A stretch of 64,000 bases of DNA, from NCBI RefSeq assembly GCF_000213575.1, contig NZ_GL892009.1, positions 124,001 through 188,000 of the forward strand. Reading direction: 5' to 3'. The stretch comes from Dysgonomonas mossii DSM 22836 (GTDB lineage Bacteria; Bacteroidota; Bacteroidia; Bacteroidales; Dysgonomonadaceae). This document shows, piece by piece, positions 17,878 through 26,520 of the stretch (position 1 is its first letter; each line of letters starts with the position of its first letter). Made by a program: the position numbers and the translations under genes. The notes under the pieces are model-generated. The model was not told where the DNA came from. It was given only the letters and a program-made list of their open reading frames with translations, and ran no database searches.

Positions 17878-17964
17878 AATTGACGATTTTTTTATAAATT
17901 CAGTTAGCTAATAAATGTCTCTTTTTTACAATTCATCACAGTTGAGGTTAACTATCTTTCTAAG

Positions 17965-18156
17965 ATGGACTCTTTTGAAATTGTACAGCCAAGTATTGAA
18001 CTGTCACCTTACATTAAGAACTATTGGTTCTTAAAAGCAAATGCGGCGAATCATGTGCAAGGTGTAATACCGACAGGGAATATCAATCTATTCTTTCATC
18101 GGGGCAATCCTTTATCAATTGAAGGTAAAAGTACTTTTTTGCCTCTTATCTGCTAA
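17965..18156 (+). pseudogene. AraC-family regulator, N-terminal remnant
   Basis: The 63-residue frame opens IVQPSIELSPYIKNYWFLKA, then GVIPTGNINLFFHRGNPLS, which is the start of the DUF6597-type sensing domain of AraC regulators (normally about 250-270 residues with a C-terminal double HTH). Everything after about residue 52 is missing: the frame runs into the 3' end of a phosphatase gene on the other strand and stops. It is a truncated gene left by a deletion rather than a functional small protein. Confidence 0.75.
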
Positions 18157-19008
18157 GTAGAAATTAGAAAGCAAATAGTCGTCCAATATAGCTTCTTCAT
18201 CTACACCCAAAGACGATAATACAAGAGCAGCCGCCATACCTGTGCGGTCTTTCCCAGCAGAGCAATGAAACATAAGAGGAATATTTTCTTCATTTTGAAG
18301 CAATCTGAACAACTCTCGGTATCTGCTTATACATAACGGATCTGTAACCAAAAGAGTATTCATTCCTTTCATCTGGGTGTCCGCTTCATCTACTGAAAGT
18401 TTATACAAATCATCTTTAGAAGTTGCTACAGCCATAAGATTTCCTGGACTTATACACAAGGGATAGTTCTGTTTTACCGAAATCGGATTTTTATCCGGAG
18501 CTTGCATCATTTCTTTTTCAGACCTGAAATCTACGATAGAAAGTAAAGGAATAGAAGCCAGATAAGCTAAATCCGTACCATTCAGATTATGAAGATCATC
18601 TGAGCGAAATATTTTACCCCATTTCACACGACGACCGTCTTGTGTTTTGTAACCGCCTAAATCTCTAAAATTGTATCCTCCTGCCATTGGCAAGTGCTGT
18701 TCAGATAATACAACTTTTTCGTTGGCAGTAGCTAACACAAAGTAGTATCTTCTTGGGTCTGATATAGTCAAGGGAAAAACACCTCTCCCCTGCCCTTTTG
18801 CTATTGGTTGCGTATAATCAATTTCCTCAACCGAAGTTCCGGCAAACAATGACCATTCTTCAGAAAAATCAATTTTCAATGATGCTGATTTTGATATTTT
18901 ATCTCTAATTATTGATGTATATTTTGTTATGCCCGACTCCAAATATTGAATATTATCTAACTCTCCTTTTTCCTCATTCGATGCAATAGCAAATCTATCC
19001 CAGGCCAT
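18115..19008 (-). CDS. Protein tyrosine phosphatase-like protein, apparently C-terminally truncated
   Basis: A phosphatase of the Y_phosphatase3/PTP-like group, 297 residues in this frame. NFRDLGGYKTQDGRRVKWGK (near 112-131), VDFRSEKEM and the active-site loop HCSAGKDRTG (Cys249) are intact. After DYLLSN the family normally continues with about 60-80 more residues of helices; here the frame ends after only 15 more (YLADKRQKSTFTFN region), part of which is read from the antisense of the AraC remnant. The amino terminus shows no signal peptide although homologues in Bacteroidetes are usually exported, so the 5' side may also be altered. It is probably damaged, though the catalytic core remains. 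Confidence 0.72.
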   Translation of the reverse strand: MAWDRFAIASNEEKGELDNIQYLESGITKYTSIIRDKISKSASLKIDFSEEWSLFAGTSVEEIDYTQPIAKGQGRGVFPLTISDPRRYYFVLATANEKVVLSEQHLPMAGGYNFRDLGGYKTQDGRRVKWGKIFRSDDLHNLNGTDLAYLASIPLLSIVDFRSEKEMMQAPDKNPISVKQNYPLCISPGNLMAVATSKDDLYKLSVDEADTQMKGMNTLLVTDPLCISRYRELFRLLQNEENIPLMFHCSAGKDRTGMAAALVLSSLGVDEEAILDDYLLSNFYLADKRQKSTFTFN

Positions 19009-19305
19009 AAAACATAAGTTTATCGATTTATCTTATCTATTTTATGCAAGTTAATCAAAATACCGCTGGGCATAATTATTGTTTTCACTTTATTAACTGA
19101 TTATTAAATTATGTTATATATCAAACTAATCACAAGCTGAAATTACATAGGACAAAACACTTGAGAATAGGTATGTAGAACTAATAAAAAAGAAGAAATC
19201 AATCATAACGAAACATATAATAAAAAGTTAAAATAATATTTTAGATTAAACCTCAAGAAGTTATATACATCTAAGTATCATGAAACAATTAAAAGTCGAA
19301 AGGTT

Positions 19306-20103
19306 ATGAAAAGATTATTTTTATCATTAGCTATATTAGCTTTTACTTCCCTAACAATAGTTAGTGCACAAGAAGGAAGGCGTAGTAAACGGGGATTTTC
19401 TTTACCGCAGGAATTAAACTTAACTTCCGAACAGCAACAAAAAGTGGATTCTGCTAATAATGAATTCAGAGCGAAAATATCGGATTTAAGAAGTAATTCA
19501 AATGTTTCGAAAGAAGATAAAAGAACTAAAATTAAAGAACTAAGAAGAGAACACCGTGATGCGATAAACAACATTCTGACTCCTGAACAACAAACAAAGC
19601 TAAAGGAACTACAGAGCAAAAGGGAGAAGGAAATGAGTATGAGGGGCAAAAGACACGACAGGCAAAGAGAATTGGCAATACAATACAAAAAGGACTTGAA
19701 GGACCTCGACCTTACGAATGAACAAAAGCAACAAATAAGAGCAATAAATGAAAACTACAGAGCCAAATCGAAAGAACTGGCGCTACAGCATCGTGAAGAT
19801 TTGAATAAAATCTATACCCTTGAGCAACAAAGCAAACTAAGAGATATCAGAAAAGATTTCTCAAAGGACAAAACTTTTACTTATGGAAGTAGAAAAGGCA
19901 TGAAATTAGATAATGCCAGTGTAGAAAAATTAAATGCTTTAAAAGAAAACTACATTAAAGAAAAGAAAGCTATAGAAATGAGCCGCATTGCTCCGGCTGC
20001 CCAAAAACAAAAGTTATCTGATTTACGCGAAAATTTCAGAAAAGAAAGAAGGCAGATACTTGGTGATGCACAAAAGGCTAATAAACAAAATGCTCCGGCA
20101 TAA
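19306..20103 (+). CDS. Exported LTxxQ-repeat protein (Spy/CpxP-like)
   Basis: A 265-residue exported protein. Residues 1-21 are a signal peptide (LFLSLAILAFTSLTIVSAQ). The mature part is highly charged, almost entirely helical, and carries repeated L-T-x-E-Q-Q motifs: LNLTSEQQQKV (about 37), ILTPEQQTKL (about 91), LDLTNEQKQQI (about 136) and YTLEQQSKL (about 170). This motif is that of the periplasmic stress-chaperone family including Spy and CpxP, though four repeats make it longer than those. Role by inference: envelope stress or metal/protein binding. Single gene with its own terminator. Confidence 0.8.
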   Translation: MKRLFLSLAILAFTSLTIVSAQEGRRSKRGFSLPQELNLTSEQQQKVDSANNEFRAKISDLRSNSNVSKEDKRTKIKELRREHRDAINNILTPEQQTKLKELQSKREKEMSMRGKRHDRQRELAIQYKKDLKDLDLTNEQKQQIRAINENYRAKSKELALQHREDLNKIYTLEQQSKLRDIRKDFSKDKTFTYGSRKGMKLDNASVEKLNALKENYIKEKKAIEMSRIAPAAQKQKLSDLRENFRKERRQILGDAQKANKQNAPA

Positions 20104-20135
20104 CATATAATACAAAAACTATTGCAGTATTCATA

Positions 20136-20164
20136 AAACGTCAACTTTCGGTTGGCGTTTTTAT
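20136..20164 (+). terminator. Terminator after the LTxxQ gene
   Basis: AAACGTCAAC (20136-20145) pairs with GTTGGCGTTT (20151-20160) over ten positions with one G-T, loop TTTCG, followed by T-rich sequence. It lies 33 bases after the stop codon. Confidence 0.8.
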
Positions 20165-20272
20165 CTTATATATATACCATCTATTATTCAAGAGCGAGAG
20201 AGTTCTAAAAGAAATAAAGAGATGTTTCAATAAAAAACTCAAAAGGTATCAGACAATTAATCAAACAATATC

Positions 20273-20351
20273 AAAAGTGTCACTTTTGTCACCTTTTCGC
20301 CAGTACGCACTAGATATGAGATACTTAAAAAAACAACAATTGTCACCTTTT
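20273..20351 (+). promoter_or_regulatory. Repeated TTGTCACCTTTT motifs and a palindrome upstream of the ATP-grasp fusion gene
   Basis: AAAAGTG-T-CACTTTT (20273-20287) is a 7-bp inverted repeat. It overlaps TTGTCACCTTTT at 20286-20297, and the identical 12-mer recurs at 20340-20351, 54 bases later. The cluster lies about 100-180 bases before the ATG at 20450, suitable for regulation. The same 12-mer also appears in the repeat element near 59518, so it may instead be a fragment of that repeat family. Confidence 0.35.
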
Positions 20352-20449
20352 GTGGAGATATACCTCCGAATTGTAAACTTTTGAAGCAAACCGCTAAAAA
20401 GTAAGCGCTGCTTGATTATATTTGTTCTCTTAATTGATAAAACCATGAC

Positions 20450-23413
20450 ATGGAGAAATTACCCGATATAAAAGCTTTCCGATTCAAGGATACATCTTTT
20501 GCCAATCTGATGACTAAACGTATTTTTAATGTCTTGTTGATAGCAACGAAATACGATTCATTTATGCTGGAGGATGATGGACGCATTGATGAACAGATAT
20601 TTAATGAATATACATCACTTAATCTAAACTATCCGCCTCGTTTTACTCAGGTATATTCAGAAGATGAGGCTATACGGAAGATAAGTGAAAATCATTATGA
20701 ACTGATCATTCAGATGCCAAACATGGATGATACGGATATATTCTCCACAGCAAAGCATATAAAAGAGCTATATCCAGAAACACCATTCATTGTACTTACG
20801 CCTTTCTCTAAAGAGGTATCAAAAAGGCTGTCGTCGGAAGATTTATCGGGTGTTGATTACGTGTTTAGCTGGCTTGGAAACCCCGATCTCTTATTGGCTA
20901 TAATTAAGCTAATAGAAGATAGTATGAATGTAGAACATGACACAGAGAGTGTAGGTGTACAAGTTATACTCCTCATCGAGGACTCTGTACGGTTTTACTC
21001 TTCGGCATTACCCACTCTGTTCAAAATTGTGATGGAGGCATCAAAGGAATTTTCGAAAGAGGCTTTGAACGAACACCAGCAAATGCTGCGTATGCGTGGA
21101 CGTCCAAAAATCATGTTGGCACGTACCTTCGAAGAAGCTGTTGACATCTATAAGAAATACTATAACAACATCTTAGGCGTTATTACCGATATGAGTTATG
21201 CTCATGGAGGGACAAAAGATAAGTTAGCCGGCTACAATTTTGTAAAATGGATGCGGAAGCAACGGCGATTTGCCCCGGTGGTCTTCACCTCATCAGAAGT
21301 CAAGAACAAAGCTTATGCTGATGAATTAGGCTGTAGTTTTATTGATAAGAATTCAAAAAGTTTTCCTCGGGATTTGAAAAAGCAGGTGGTCAACAATTTC
21401 GGATTTGGAGATTTTATTATAATAGACCCTGAGACCGGAAATGAGATTATGCGTATACGCAATCTGAAAGATATGCAGAAGAATATATTCAACATTCCGG
21501 ATGCATCGATAGAGTACCACCTTTCACACGATCATTTTTCTCGTTTCTTCTACTCCAGAGCCATGTTCCCTTTGGCAGAATGGCTAAAGCGCATTGCGGT
21601 TACAGATTTTAGCAGTATGGAAGAGGCTCGTCAGATTATATACGATATGATTATAAAATATCGTAAAGTAAAGAATTCGGGAATAGTCGCCACATTCGAC
21701 AAAGATCGCTTCGATGAATTTTCTAATTTTGCCCGAATGGGTGACGGTTCTATAGGTGGAAAAGGGCGTAGCATCGCTTTTATTGATAATATAATAAAAG
21801 AACACTTAGAGCTAAATGAGGATAACAAGATTTCGGTCAAGATTCCTCGTACGGTAGTATTATGCACCGACATCTTTGATGAGTTCATGGAGACTAATGA
21901 CCTGTATCCAATAGCATTATCAGAGAAGTCGGATGATGAAATATTAAGGTGCTTCTTTCGAGCGGGATTACCTGATCGCCTTATCGAAGATTTCATGGTC
22001 TTTCTGGATGCAATAGATGCTCCAATTGCCGTACGCTCTTCCAGTCTGCTTGAAGACTCGCACTATCAGCCTTTTGCCGGCGTATATTCAACTTACATGA
22101 TCCCTTTGATGAAAGACAAGTATGATACGCTCGGATTGCTTAGCAAGGCTATAAAAGCGGTATATGCTTCTGTTTTTTACAAAGACAGTAAAACTTATAT
22201 GACTGCAACACAGAACCTGATAGATCAGGAAAAAATGGCTATAGTCATACAAGAGGCAGTGGGGACTAATTACGAAGATCATTTCTATCCTACCATATCG
22301 GGTGTTGCCCGATCATTGAATTTTTACCCTATAGGGAACGAACGCCCGGAAGAAGGTATAGCCAACATTGTATTAGGTTTGGGTAAATACATTGTAGAAG
22401 GAGGTTCTAATCTGCGCTTCTCGCCGGCGCACCCACACAATATTGTACAGCTGAGTTCTGTAGATTTGGCTTTAAGAGATACACAACGCTTTTTTTACGC
22501 TTTGGACACAAAGAATATTCAAAAGGAATTTACAACGAATGATGGTTTTAACCTTTTGAAACTAAATATAAAAGATGCAGAAAAGGATGGTTCTATAAAA
22601 TATATATCATCTACTTACGATCCTGTTGATCAGGTTATATATGATGGATATTACGATAGTGGACGAAAGATTATATCGTTTGCAAACGTTTTACAGCATA
22701 ATGTTTTTCCTTTGGCTGAAATCCTACAGCAAGTTTTGAAAATAGGACAATCGGAAATGGGACGCGCTGTAGAAATAGAATTTGCAGTAGACCTGAAAGA
22801 CAAAGGAGAAGGGATATTTTATCTGTTGCAAATAAGACCCATAGTACAAAATAAAGAATTGCAGATTGAAGATTTGTCTCGGATAAAACCGGAAGATGAG
22901 ATATTACACTCGAATAACGCTCTGGGACATGGAGTTATAAGTGATGTACATGATATTATCTACGTGAAAACAAAGAATTTCAATGCAGCTAATAACACAA
23001 AAATAGCAACAGAGATTGATAAACTGAATGCTGAATTTCTGGAGAAAGAAAAAAACTACATACTGGTAGGTCCCGGAAGATGGGGAAGCAGTGATTCTTG
23101 GCTAGGTATTCCGGTTAAATGGCCTCAAATATCGAATGCTCAGGTGTTGGTCGAACTTACCTTGGATAACTATAAAATAGAGCCTAGTCAGGGTACTCAT
23201 TTCTTTCAGAACCTGACATCTTTTGGCGTTGGATATTTCTCTATCAATCCGTTCACATCTAATGATGGTTTGTTTGATGAAGATTATCTGAATAAACAAC
23301 CTGCGGTCTTCGAAACTGATTATATACGACATGTTCAGTTTTCAAATCCGATGGTTATAAAGATAAATGGAAAAAAGAACATTGGAACCGTACTGAAACC
23401 CGAACAAATATAA
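20450..23413 (+). CDS. Receiver-like domains fused to a PEP-synthase-type ATP-grasp domain
   Basis: A 987-residue cytoplasmic protein. Residues about 25-155 and 165-330 look like two response-regulator-type alpha/beta domains (ELIIQMPNMDDTDIFSTA, TPFIVLTPFSKEVSKRL; then VILLIEDSVRFYSSALPTLF and GVITDMSYAHGGTKD). Residues about 430-840 resemble the N-terminal nucleotide-binding domain of PEP synthase/PPDK (GGKGRSIAFIDNIIKEH, VRSSSLLEDSHYQPFAGVYS, ATP-grasp VEIEFAVDLKD and LLQIRPI). The phosphohistidine and PEP-binding C-terminal domains of a true PEP synthase are absent, replaced by about 150 residues including GPGRWGSSDSWLGIPV. It is usually labelled PEP synthase in Bacteroidetes genomes, but cannot perform that whole reaction; a kinase or signalling function is more plausible. 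Confidence 0.75.
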   Translation: MEKLPDIKAFRFKDTSFANLMTKRIFNVLLIATKYDSFMLEDDGRIDEQIFNEYTSLNLNYPPRFTQVYSEDEAIRKISENHYELIIQMPNMDDTDIFSTAKHIKELYPETPFIVLTPFSKEVSKRLSSEDLSGVDYVFSWLGNPDLLLAIIKLIEDSMNVEHDTESVGVQVILLIEDSVRFYSSALPTLFKIVMEASKEFSKEALNEHQQMLRMRGRPKIMLARTFEEAVDIYKKYYNNILGVITDMSYAHGGTKDKLAGYNFVKWMRKQRRFAPVVFTSSEVKNKAYADELGCSFIDKNSKSFPRDLKKQVVNNFGFGDFIIIDPETGNEIMRIRNLKDMQKNIFNIPDASIEYHLSHDHFSRFFYSRAMFPLAEWLKRIAVTDFSSMEEARQIIYDMIIKYRKVKNSGIVATFDKDRFDEFSNFARMGDGSIGGKGRSIAFIDNIIKEHLELNEDNKISVKIPRTVVLCTDIFDEFMETNDLYPIALSEKSDDEILRCFFRAGLPDRLIEDFMVFLDAIDAPIAVRSSSLLEDSHYQPFAGVYSTYMIPLMKDKYDTLGLLSKAIKAVYASVFYKDSKTYMTATQNLIDQEKMAIVIQEAVGTNYEDHFYPTISGVARSLNFYPIGNERPEEGIANIVLGLGKYIVEGGSNLRFSPAHPHNIVQLSSVDLALRDTQRFFYALDTKNIQKEFTTNDGFNLLKLNIKDAEKDGSIKYISSTYDPVDQVIYDGYYDSGRKIISFANVLQHNVFPLAEILQQVLKIGQSEMGRAVEIEFAVDLKDKGEGIFYLLQIRPIVQNKELQIEDLSRIKPEDEILHSNNALGHGVISDVHDIIYVKTKNFNAANNTKIATEIDKLNAEFLEKEKNYILVGPGRWGSSDSWLGIPVKWPQISNAQVLVELTLDNYKIEPSQGTHFFQNLTSFGVGYFSINPFTSNDGLFDEDYLNKQPAVFETDYIRHVQFSNPMVIKINGKKNIGTVLKPEQI

Positions 23414-23424
23414 ATTGATTGTTT

Positions 23425-23835
23425 ATGAGAATAATAATTGGGATAATCTTACTTCTATCTTTTGTTGCGATTGGGCTAAAAGCCCAAAATGTAGGGCTTG
23501 CTACTTATTATGGCAAGAAGTTTAATAACAGAAAAACTGCCAGTGGCGAAATATACAAAAAAGACAGTATGGTTTGCGCCCATCGAACTTATCCTTTTGG
23601 TTCTCTATTGAAAGTAAAGAGTTTAAAGAATGATAAAGAAATAATTGTCAAGGTTATCGACCGAGGTCCTTTTAGGAAGAAATGTATAATAGATTTATCA
23701 TATGCTGCAGCGAAAGAGCTCGATATGGTACATCATGGATTGATGAAAGTAGAAGTGTCGGAATATATAAAACCGATTCAGGATACCATTAGGCCGGATA
23801 GCATCGCTTTGATAAAAAATCCGCTTGTACAGTAA
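23425..23835 (+). CDS. RlpA-like double-psi beta-barrel protein
   Basis: A 136-residue exported protein. A signal peptide (IIIGIILLLSFVAIGLKA) precedes a double-psi beta-barrel: GLATYYGKKFNNRKTASGEI, HRTYPFGSLLKVKSLKN, VKVIDRGPFRKKCIIDLSYA. The DRGPF segment carries the Asp conserved in lytic transglycosylases of the RlpA and MltA families. No SPOR domain follows, so it is the short form. The ATG at 23425 places the signal peptide correctly; a TTG two codons earlier is less likely. It follows the fusion gene by 11 bases, and may share its transcript. Confidence 0.85.
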   Translation: MRIIIGIILLLSFVAIGLKAQNVGLATYYGKKFNNRKTASGEIYKKDSMVCAHRTYPFGSLLKVKSLKNDKEIIVKVIDRGPFRKKCIIDLSYAAAKELDMVHHGLMKVEVSEYIKPIQDTIRPDSIALIKNPLVQ

Positions 23836-23898
23836 TACTGAGTGTTAGATATTTAGTATACTTGGAGGTAGAATTTGCTATTAATCACACAAAAAATC

Positions 23899-23928
23899 TT
23901 GTATCTTGAATAAAATATTATATCTTTG
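23899..23928 (+). promoter_or_regulatory. Promoter of the tRNA-Cys gene
   Basis: TTG (23899-23901) and TATCTTTG (23921-23928), separated by 19 bases, give a full Bacteroidetes promoter 18 bases before the tRNA. Confidence 0.65.
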
Positions 23929-23946
23929 CAGTCGCTAACCCAAAAT

Positions 23947-24017
23947 GGTTCCTTGGCCGAGTGGTTAGGCACCGGTCTGCAAAACCGTCTACGGCGGTTC
24001 GAATCCGCCAGGAACCT
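23947..24017 (+). tRNA. tRNA-Cys (anticodon GCA)
   Basis: A 71-base tRNA: acceptor GGTTCCT pairs with AGGAACC, D arm GGCC...GGC, anticodon region GGTCTGCAAAACC with GCA, T arm CGGCGGTTCGAATCCGCC. The discriminator base is T, the cysteine identity base. CCA is not encoded. Confidence 0.94.
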
Positions 24018-24021
24018 CTTT

Positions 24022-24071
24022 AAATCCTTGTAATCGACTGACTATCAGTGCTGGTTTCAAGGATTTTTCTT
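24022..24071 (+). terminator. Terminator after tRNA-Cys
   Basis: AAATCCTTG (24022-24030) pairs perfectly with CAAGGATTT (24058-24066), followed by TTTCTTTTTT. The 27-base loop is long, so efficiency is uncertain. Confidence 0.55.
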
Positions 24072-24160
24072 TTTTAGGATTAGAAATAGGATTAAAACCA
24101 ACGATTCTCCAATGTTTTAAGGGGTTTTCTAAGAATGACATGATATGGGTTTGCAATCTT

Positions 24161-25099
24161 TTAAAATGGTAAATCATCCTCTAGATTAAAATCATTTACC
24201 ATAAAAGTCTTATGATCAACTAGTGCTAAATTATATTTCTTAAATATTCGATTAGCTATCTCAAAGACAGACTCATTATCCAAATTATCATTAGAATAAA
24301 ATTTTGATTGTAATTCGGAGATATATGCTACTTCAATATTAGGTATTCTTTCTAAAAGAGTTATCCATTTTAAACCTTCTTCCGTATTTTTTGAATTTAG
24401 TACTAAATTACGAATCATCTCGGCATATATAGATTTTGACTTCTCGTTTGTAGTTACAATCTTAAATATTTCTTCTGCTATTTTATGAGAATCTTTGTTT
24501 TTAGATTGTATACCCTGATATTTACCAAATAATCCATATGGATCAGCACCTTTTCTTATTGGAGCAACAAGAACTCTACGTCCAATAGCAACTCCTACTT
24601 CTTGGTCGCACCAAGCGCTTTTTATGAAGTCTGGAGTTACAATCGCACATAATCCGTTCATGGTAAACAAAGCTTTCTCTATCTCAGTCATCCATTCTTT
24701 TGAGGGTTCTATATCTTCATGAGCGACAAATCCAGATATAGCATATTCCTCTAAACATATTTTCAGATTAGTTGCAGATGATTTATTTGCAGTTAAATGA
24801 CTAATAAACATTTTGAAAAAGCCAAGCTTCCAACATTGAGGCTCTTCCGTTAGTGTTAAATCATCAGATTTATATAATCCAAGTTCTTCTGCTATTTTTA
24901 CAATTTTTGAAGAAGGAACACTTTCTAAAGCTTTCTGAACATAGACTCTTTTACTTCCATATCCATCGGATGGTTTCTTTATTCCATATTCATTTAGATA
25001 TACATTGATTTCATCATAAGTCATTCGGCTTTGTAATTCGACTGCAATTGAATATACTAAATTCACTTTTTCTAAAGGAGTCATATTATAATTCTGCAT
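24161..25099 (-). CDS. TIR-domain protein, candidate anti-phage effector
   Basis: A 312-residue soluble protein. Residues about 94-200 form a TIR domain: KMFISHLTANKSSATNL, GFVAHEDIEPSKEWMTEIEKA, and FIKSAWCDQEVGVAIGRRVLVAPI. Glu167 in SAWCDQE is in the position of the NAD-hydrolase catalytic glutamate of active bacterial TIR domains. The first 80 residues (VYSIAVELQSRMTYDEINVY, then GSKRVYVQKALESVPSSK) resemble an N-terminal helical domain I recall from abortive-infection proteins. The C-terminal 110 residues are unassigned. It lies alone, converging on tRNA-Cys, a typical landing spot for islands, and is more AT-rich than its neighbours. Function in NAD depletion is inference. Confidence 0.8.
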   Translation of the reverse strand: MQNYNMTPLEKVNLVYSIAVELQSRMTYDEINVYLNEYGIKKPSDGYGSKRVYVQKALESVPSSKIVKIAEELGLYKSDDLTLTEEPQCWKLGFFKMFISHLTANKSSATNLKICLEEYAISGFVAHEDIEPSKEWMTEIEKALFTMNGLCAIVTPDFIKSAWCDQEVGVAIGRRVLVAPIRKGADPYGLFGKYQGIQSKNKDSHKIAEEIFKIVTTNEKSKSIYAEMIRNLVLNSKNTEEGLKWITLLERIPNIEVAYISELQSKFYSNDNLDNESVFEIANRIFKKYNLALVDHKTFMVNDFNLEDDLPF

Positions 25100-25594
25100 T
25101 TAAAAGATTTAGGTATAAAAATACTAATTTATAATTAAGTTTAAGTAAGTCGTGAAATAAATTGTTTACAGGCTTTATTTCTTCAATTCCTATATCTACA
25201 TTCGATTTCATATATAAAAATTAATAGCAGGCAAGGAATATGCCTTATCGGTCGATCCATAAATATAGTTACTGAATAAGTTTTATATTTCTCGTATTTC
25301 AAGATACATTACAATCTCTATAATAATTACAGTGTTTACTTATAGCTCCCGATAAGTTTACAGTCACTAGAGATTAAACCATTATCACTAATCTATTATC
25401 AGACCATACACAATACACTAATTCTGACAACGATAATATTGGCAGAATTTATTTAATTTTCAGAATCTCAAACTCAATATATTCATTCATATTAAACTAT
25501 ATTTCCAATAACTATTATCGACAATTAAAACAAAATATGGTCGCACTGTATATGTTTATAGCTCTCTTTTTCTCCCTTGTTTGTAATGAAATAC
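25100..25594. other. Intergenic region, no gene seen
   Basis: Very AT-rich, no open frame of note and no strong hairpin. It would contain the promoter of the TIR gene on the minus strand; I see no exact TAnnTTTG match close to it. Confidence 0.5.
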
Positions 25595-25942
25595 CTATAT
25601 AATAATAAAGCTTTCCAAAATGTGTCTATAACTTCTGCCAATAGGAATTATTTCTTTACCTACCTTCATCGCATTGCCGACCAAGCCTGTTACTTGCTTA
25701 AGGTTAACCATATACGAACGGTGAACTCTGGGGATAAAAGGACATTTCATTTTTTGTTCTATCTGCCCTAATGTTAGGGAGGATAAGTGTTCTTTAGTCT
25801 GATTGCAAAAGACAATAGTTGTGTAACTGCCTTCAGCTTTCAGATAAAGAATCTGGTCGAAAGGTATATACTTCACAGTTTTACCAGTGCGTACAAACAG
25901 AGCAGGAATAATATATAAAACTTCATTGTCAATATTTCTCAT
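25595..25942 (-). CDS. LytTR-domain transcriptional regulator without receiver domain
   Basis: A 115-residue stand-alone LytTR DNA-binding domain. Recognisable parts are IPFDQILYLKAEGSYTTIVF near residues 27-46, LSSLTLGQIEQKM, FIPRVHRSYMVNLKQV near 69-84 and IIPIGRSYRH near the end. Normal LytR/AgrA regulators carry an N-terminal receiver domain; this one lacks it, so it may act constitutively or with a partner. It lies 578 bases beyond the end of the three-gene unit at 26.5-29.8 kb on the same strand and could control it or the TIR gene. Confidence 0.82.
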   Translation of the reverse strand: MRNIDNEVLYIIPALFVRTGKTVKYIPFDQILYLKAEGSYTTIVFCNQTKEHLSSLTLGQIEQKMKCPFIPRVHRSYMVNLKQVTGLVGNAMKVGKEIIPIGRSYRHILESFIII

Positions 25943-26520
25943 AATCAGTATTAGTTATATTAAGAAATAGAGCGATATTGACCATTTCAAAAGGGCCTCG
26001 ACAGAGACCCTTACAAATGATTATCCCGTATAATCAGCCAATTATAGCATACATTATGAAGCAACATTCTCAAAGCTTAATCAGGCTGTTTTATTCCCAG
26101 TCGTATCCTGAAGTAATGAAAGAATTATTTTCATCAAACTAAATGGCTATGTAGCCAAACAAGAAAATCAGCAACCAGGAAGTATACAACGTTCGATACT
26201 TACGCAAATATGGATAGAATCAAAACAAAATATAAGTATTAGAACAATTTTTTTAGGTCATTTGTTAATTAGAAGTATAAAGAAATATGAGTTTCTCTTA
26301 AAAAAAACAACCATAGAACAAGAAAGTTAGGAAATGTATATAAATATTGTCCTCAGTGATAATTGCATAGAATAGATAAACATCGGTTATAGTTAAAGTA
26401 AGAGTCAATTATTTGACATTAGAGGGCTACTTTTATTACAACCGATGTATACATGTTCACATTACATTTTTATTAGCCTCAAAACAGACCTCCTCCCTTA
26501 AGACTCTAATTACAAGAATA
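25943..26520. other. Intergenic region, no gene seen
   Basis: AT-rich stretch between the LytTR gene and the 357-aa gene. No open frame above background, no tRNA and no obvious repeat were found. Confidence 0.5.

Noticed and set aside
24018-24160. An integration site duplicate or integrase remnant at tRNA-Cys
   Set aside because: No second copy of the tRNA 3' end and no recombinase frame could be found in the window; the hairpin there is explained as a terminator.
23989-24177. A 62-aa reading frame ending VPGGFEPP on the minus strand
   Set aside because: It is the antisense reading of tRNA-Cys and its flank, a well-known artefact.
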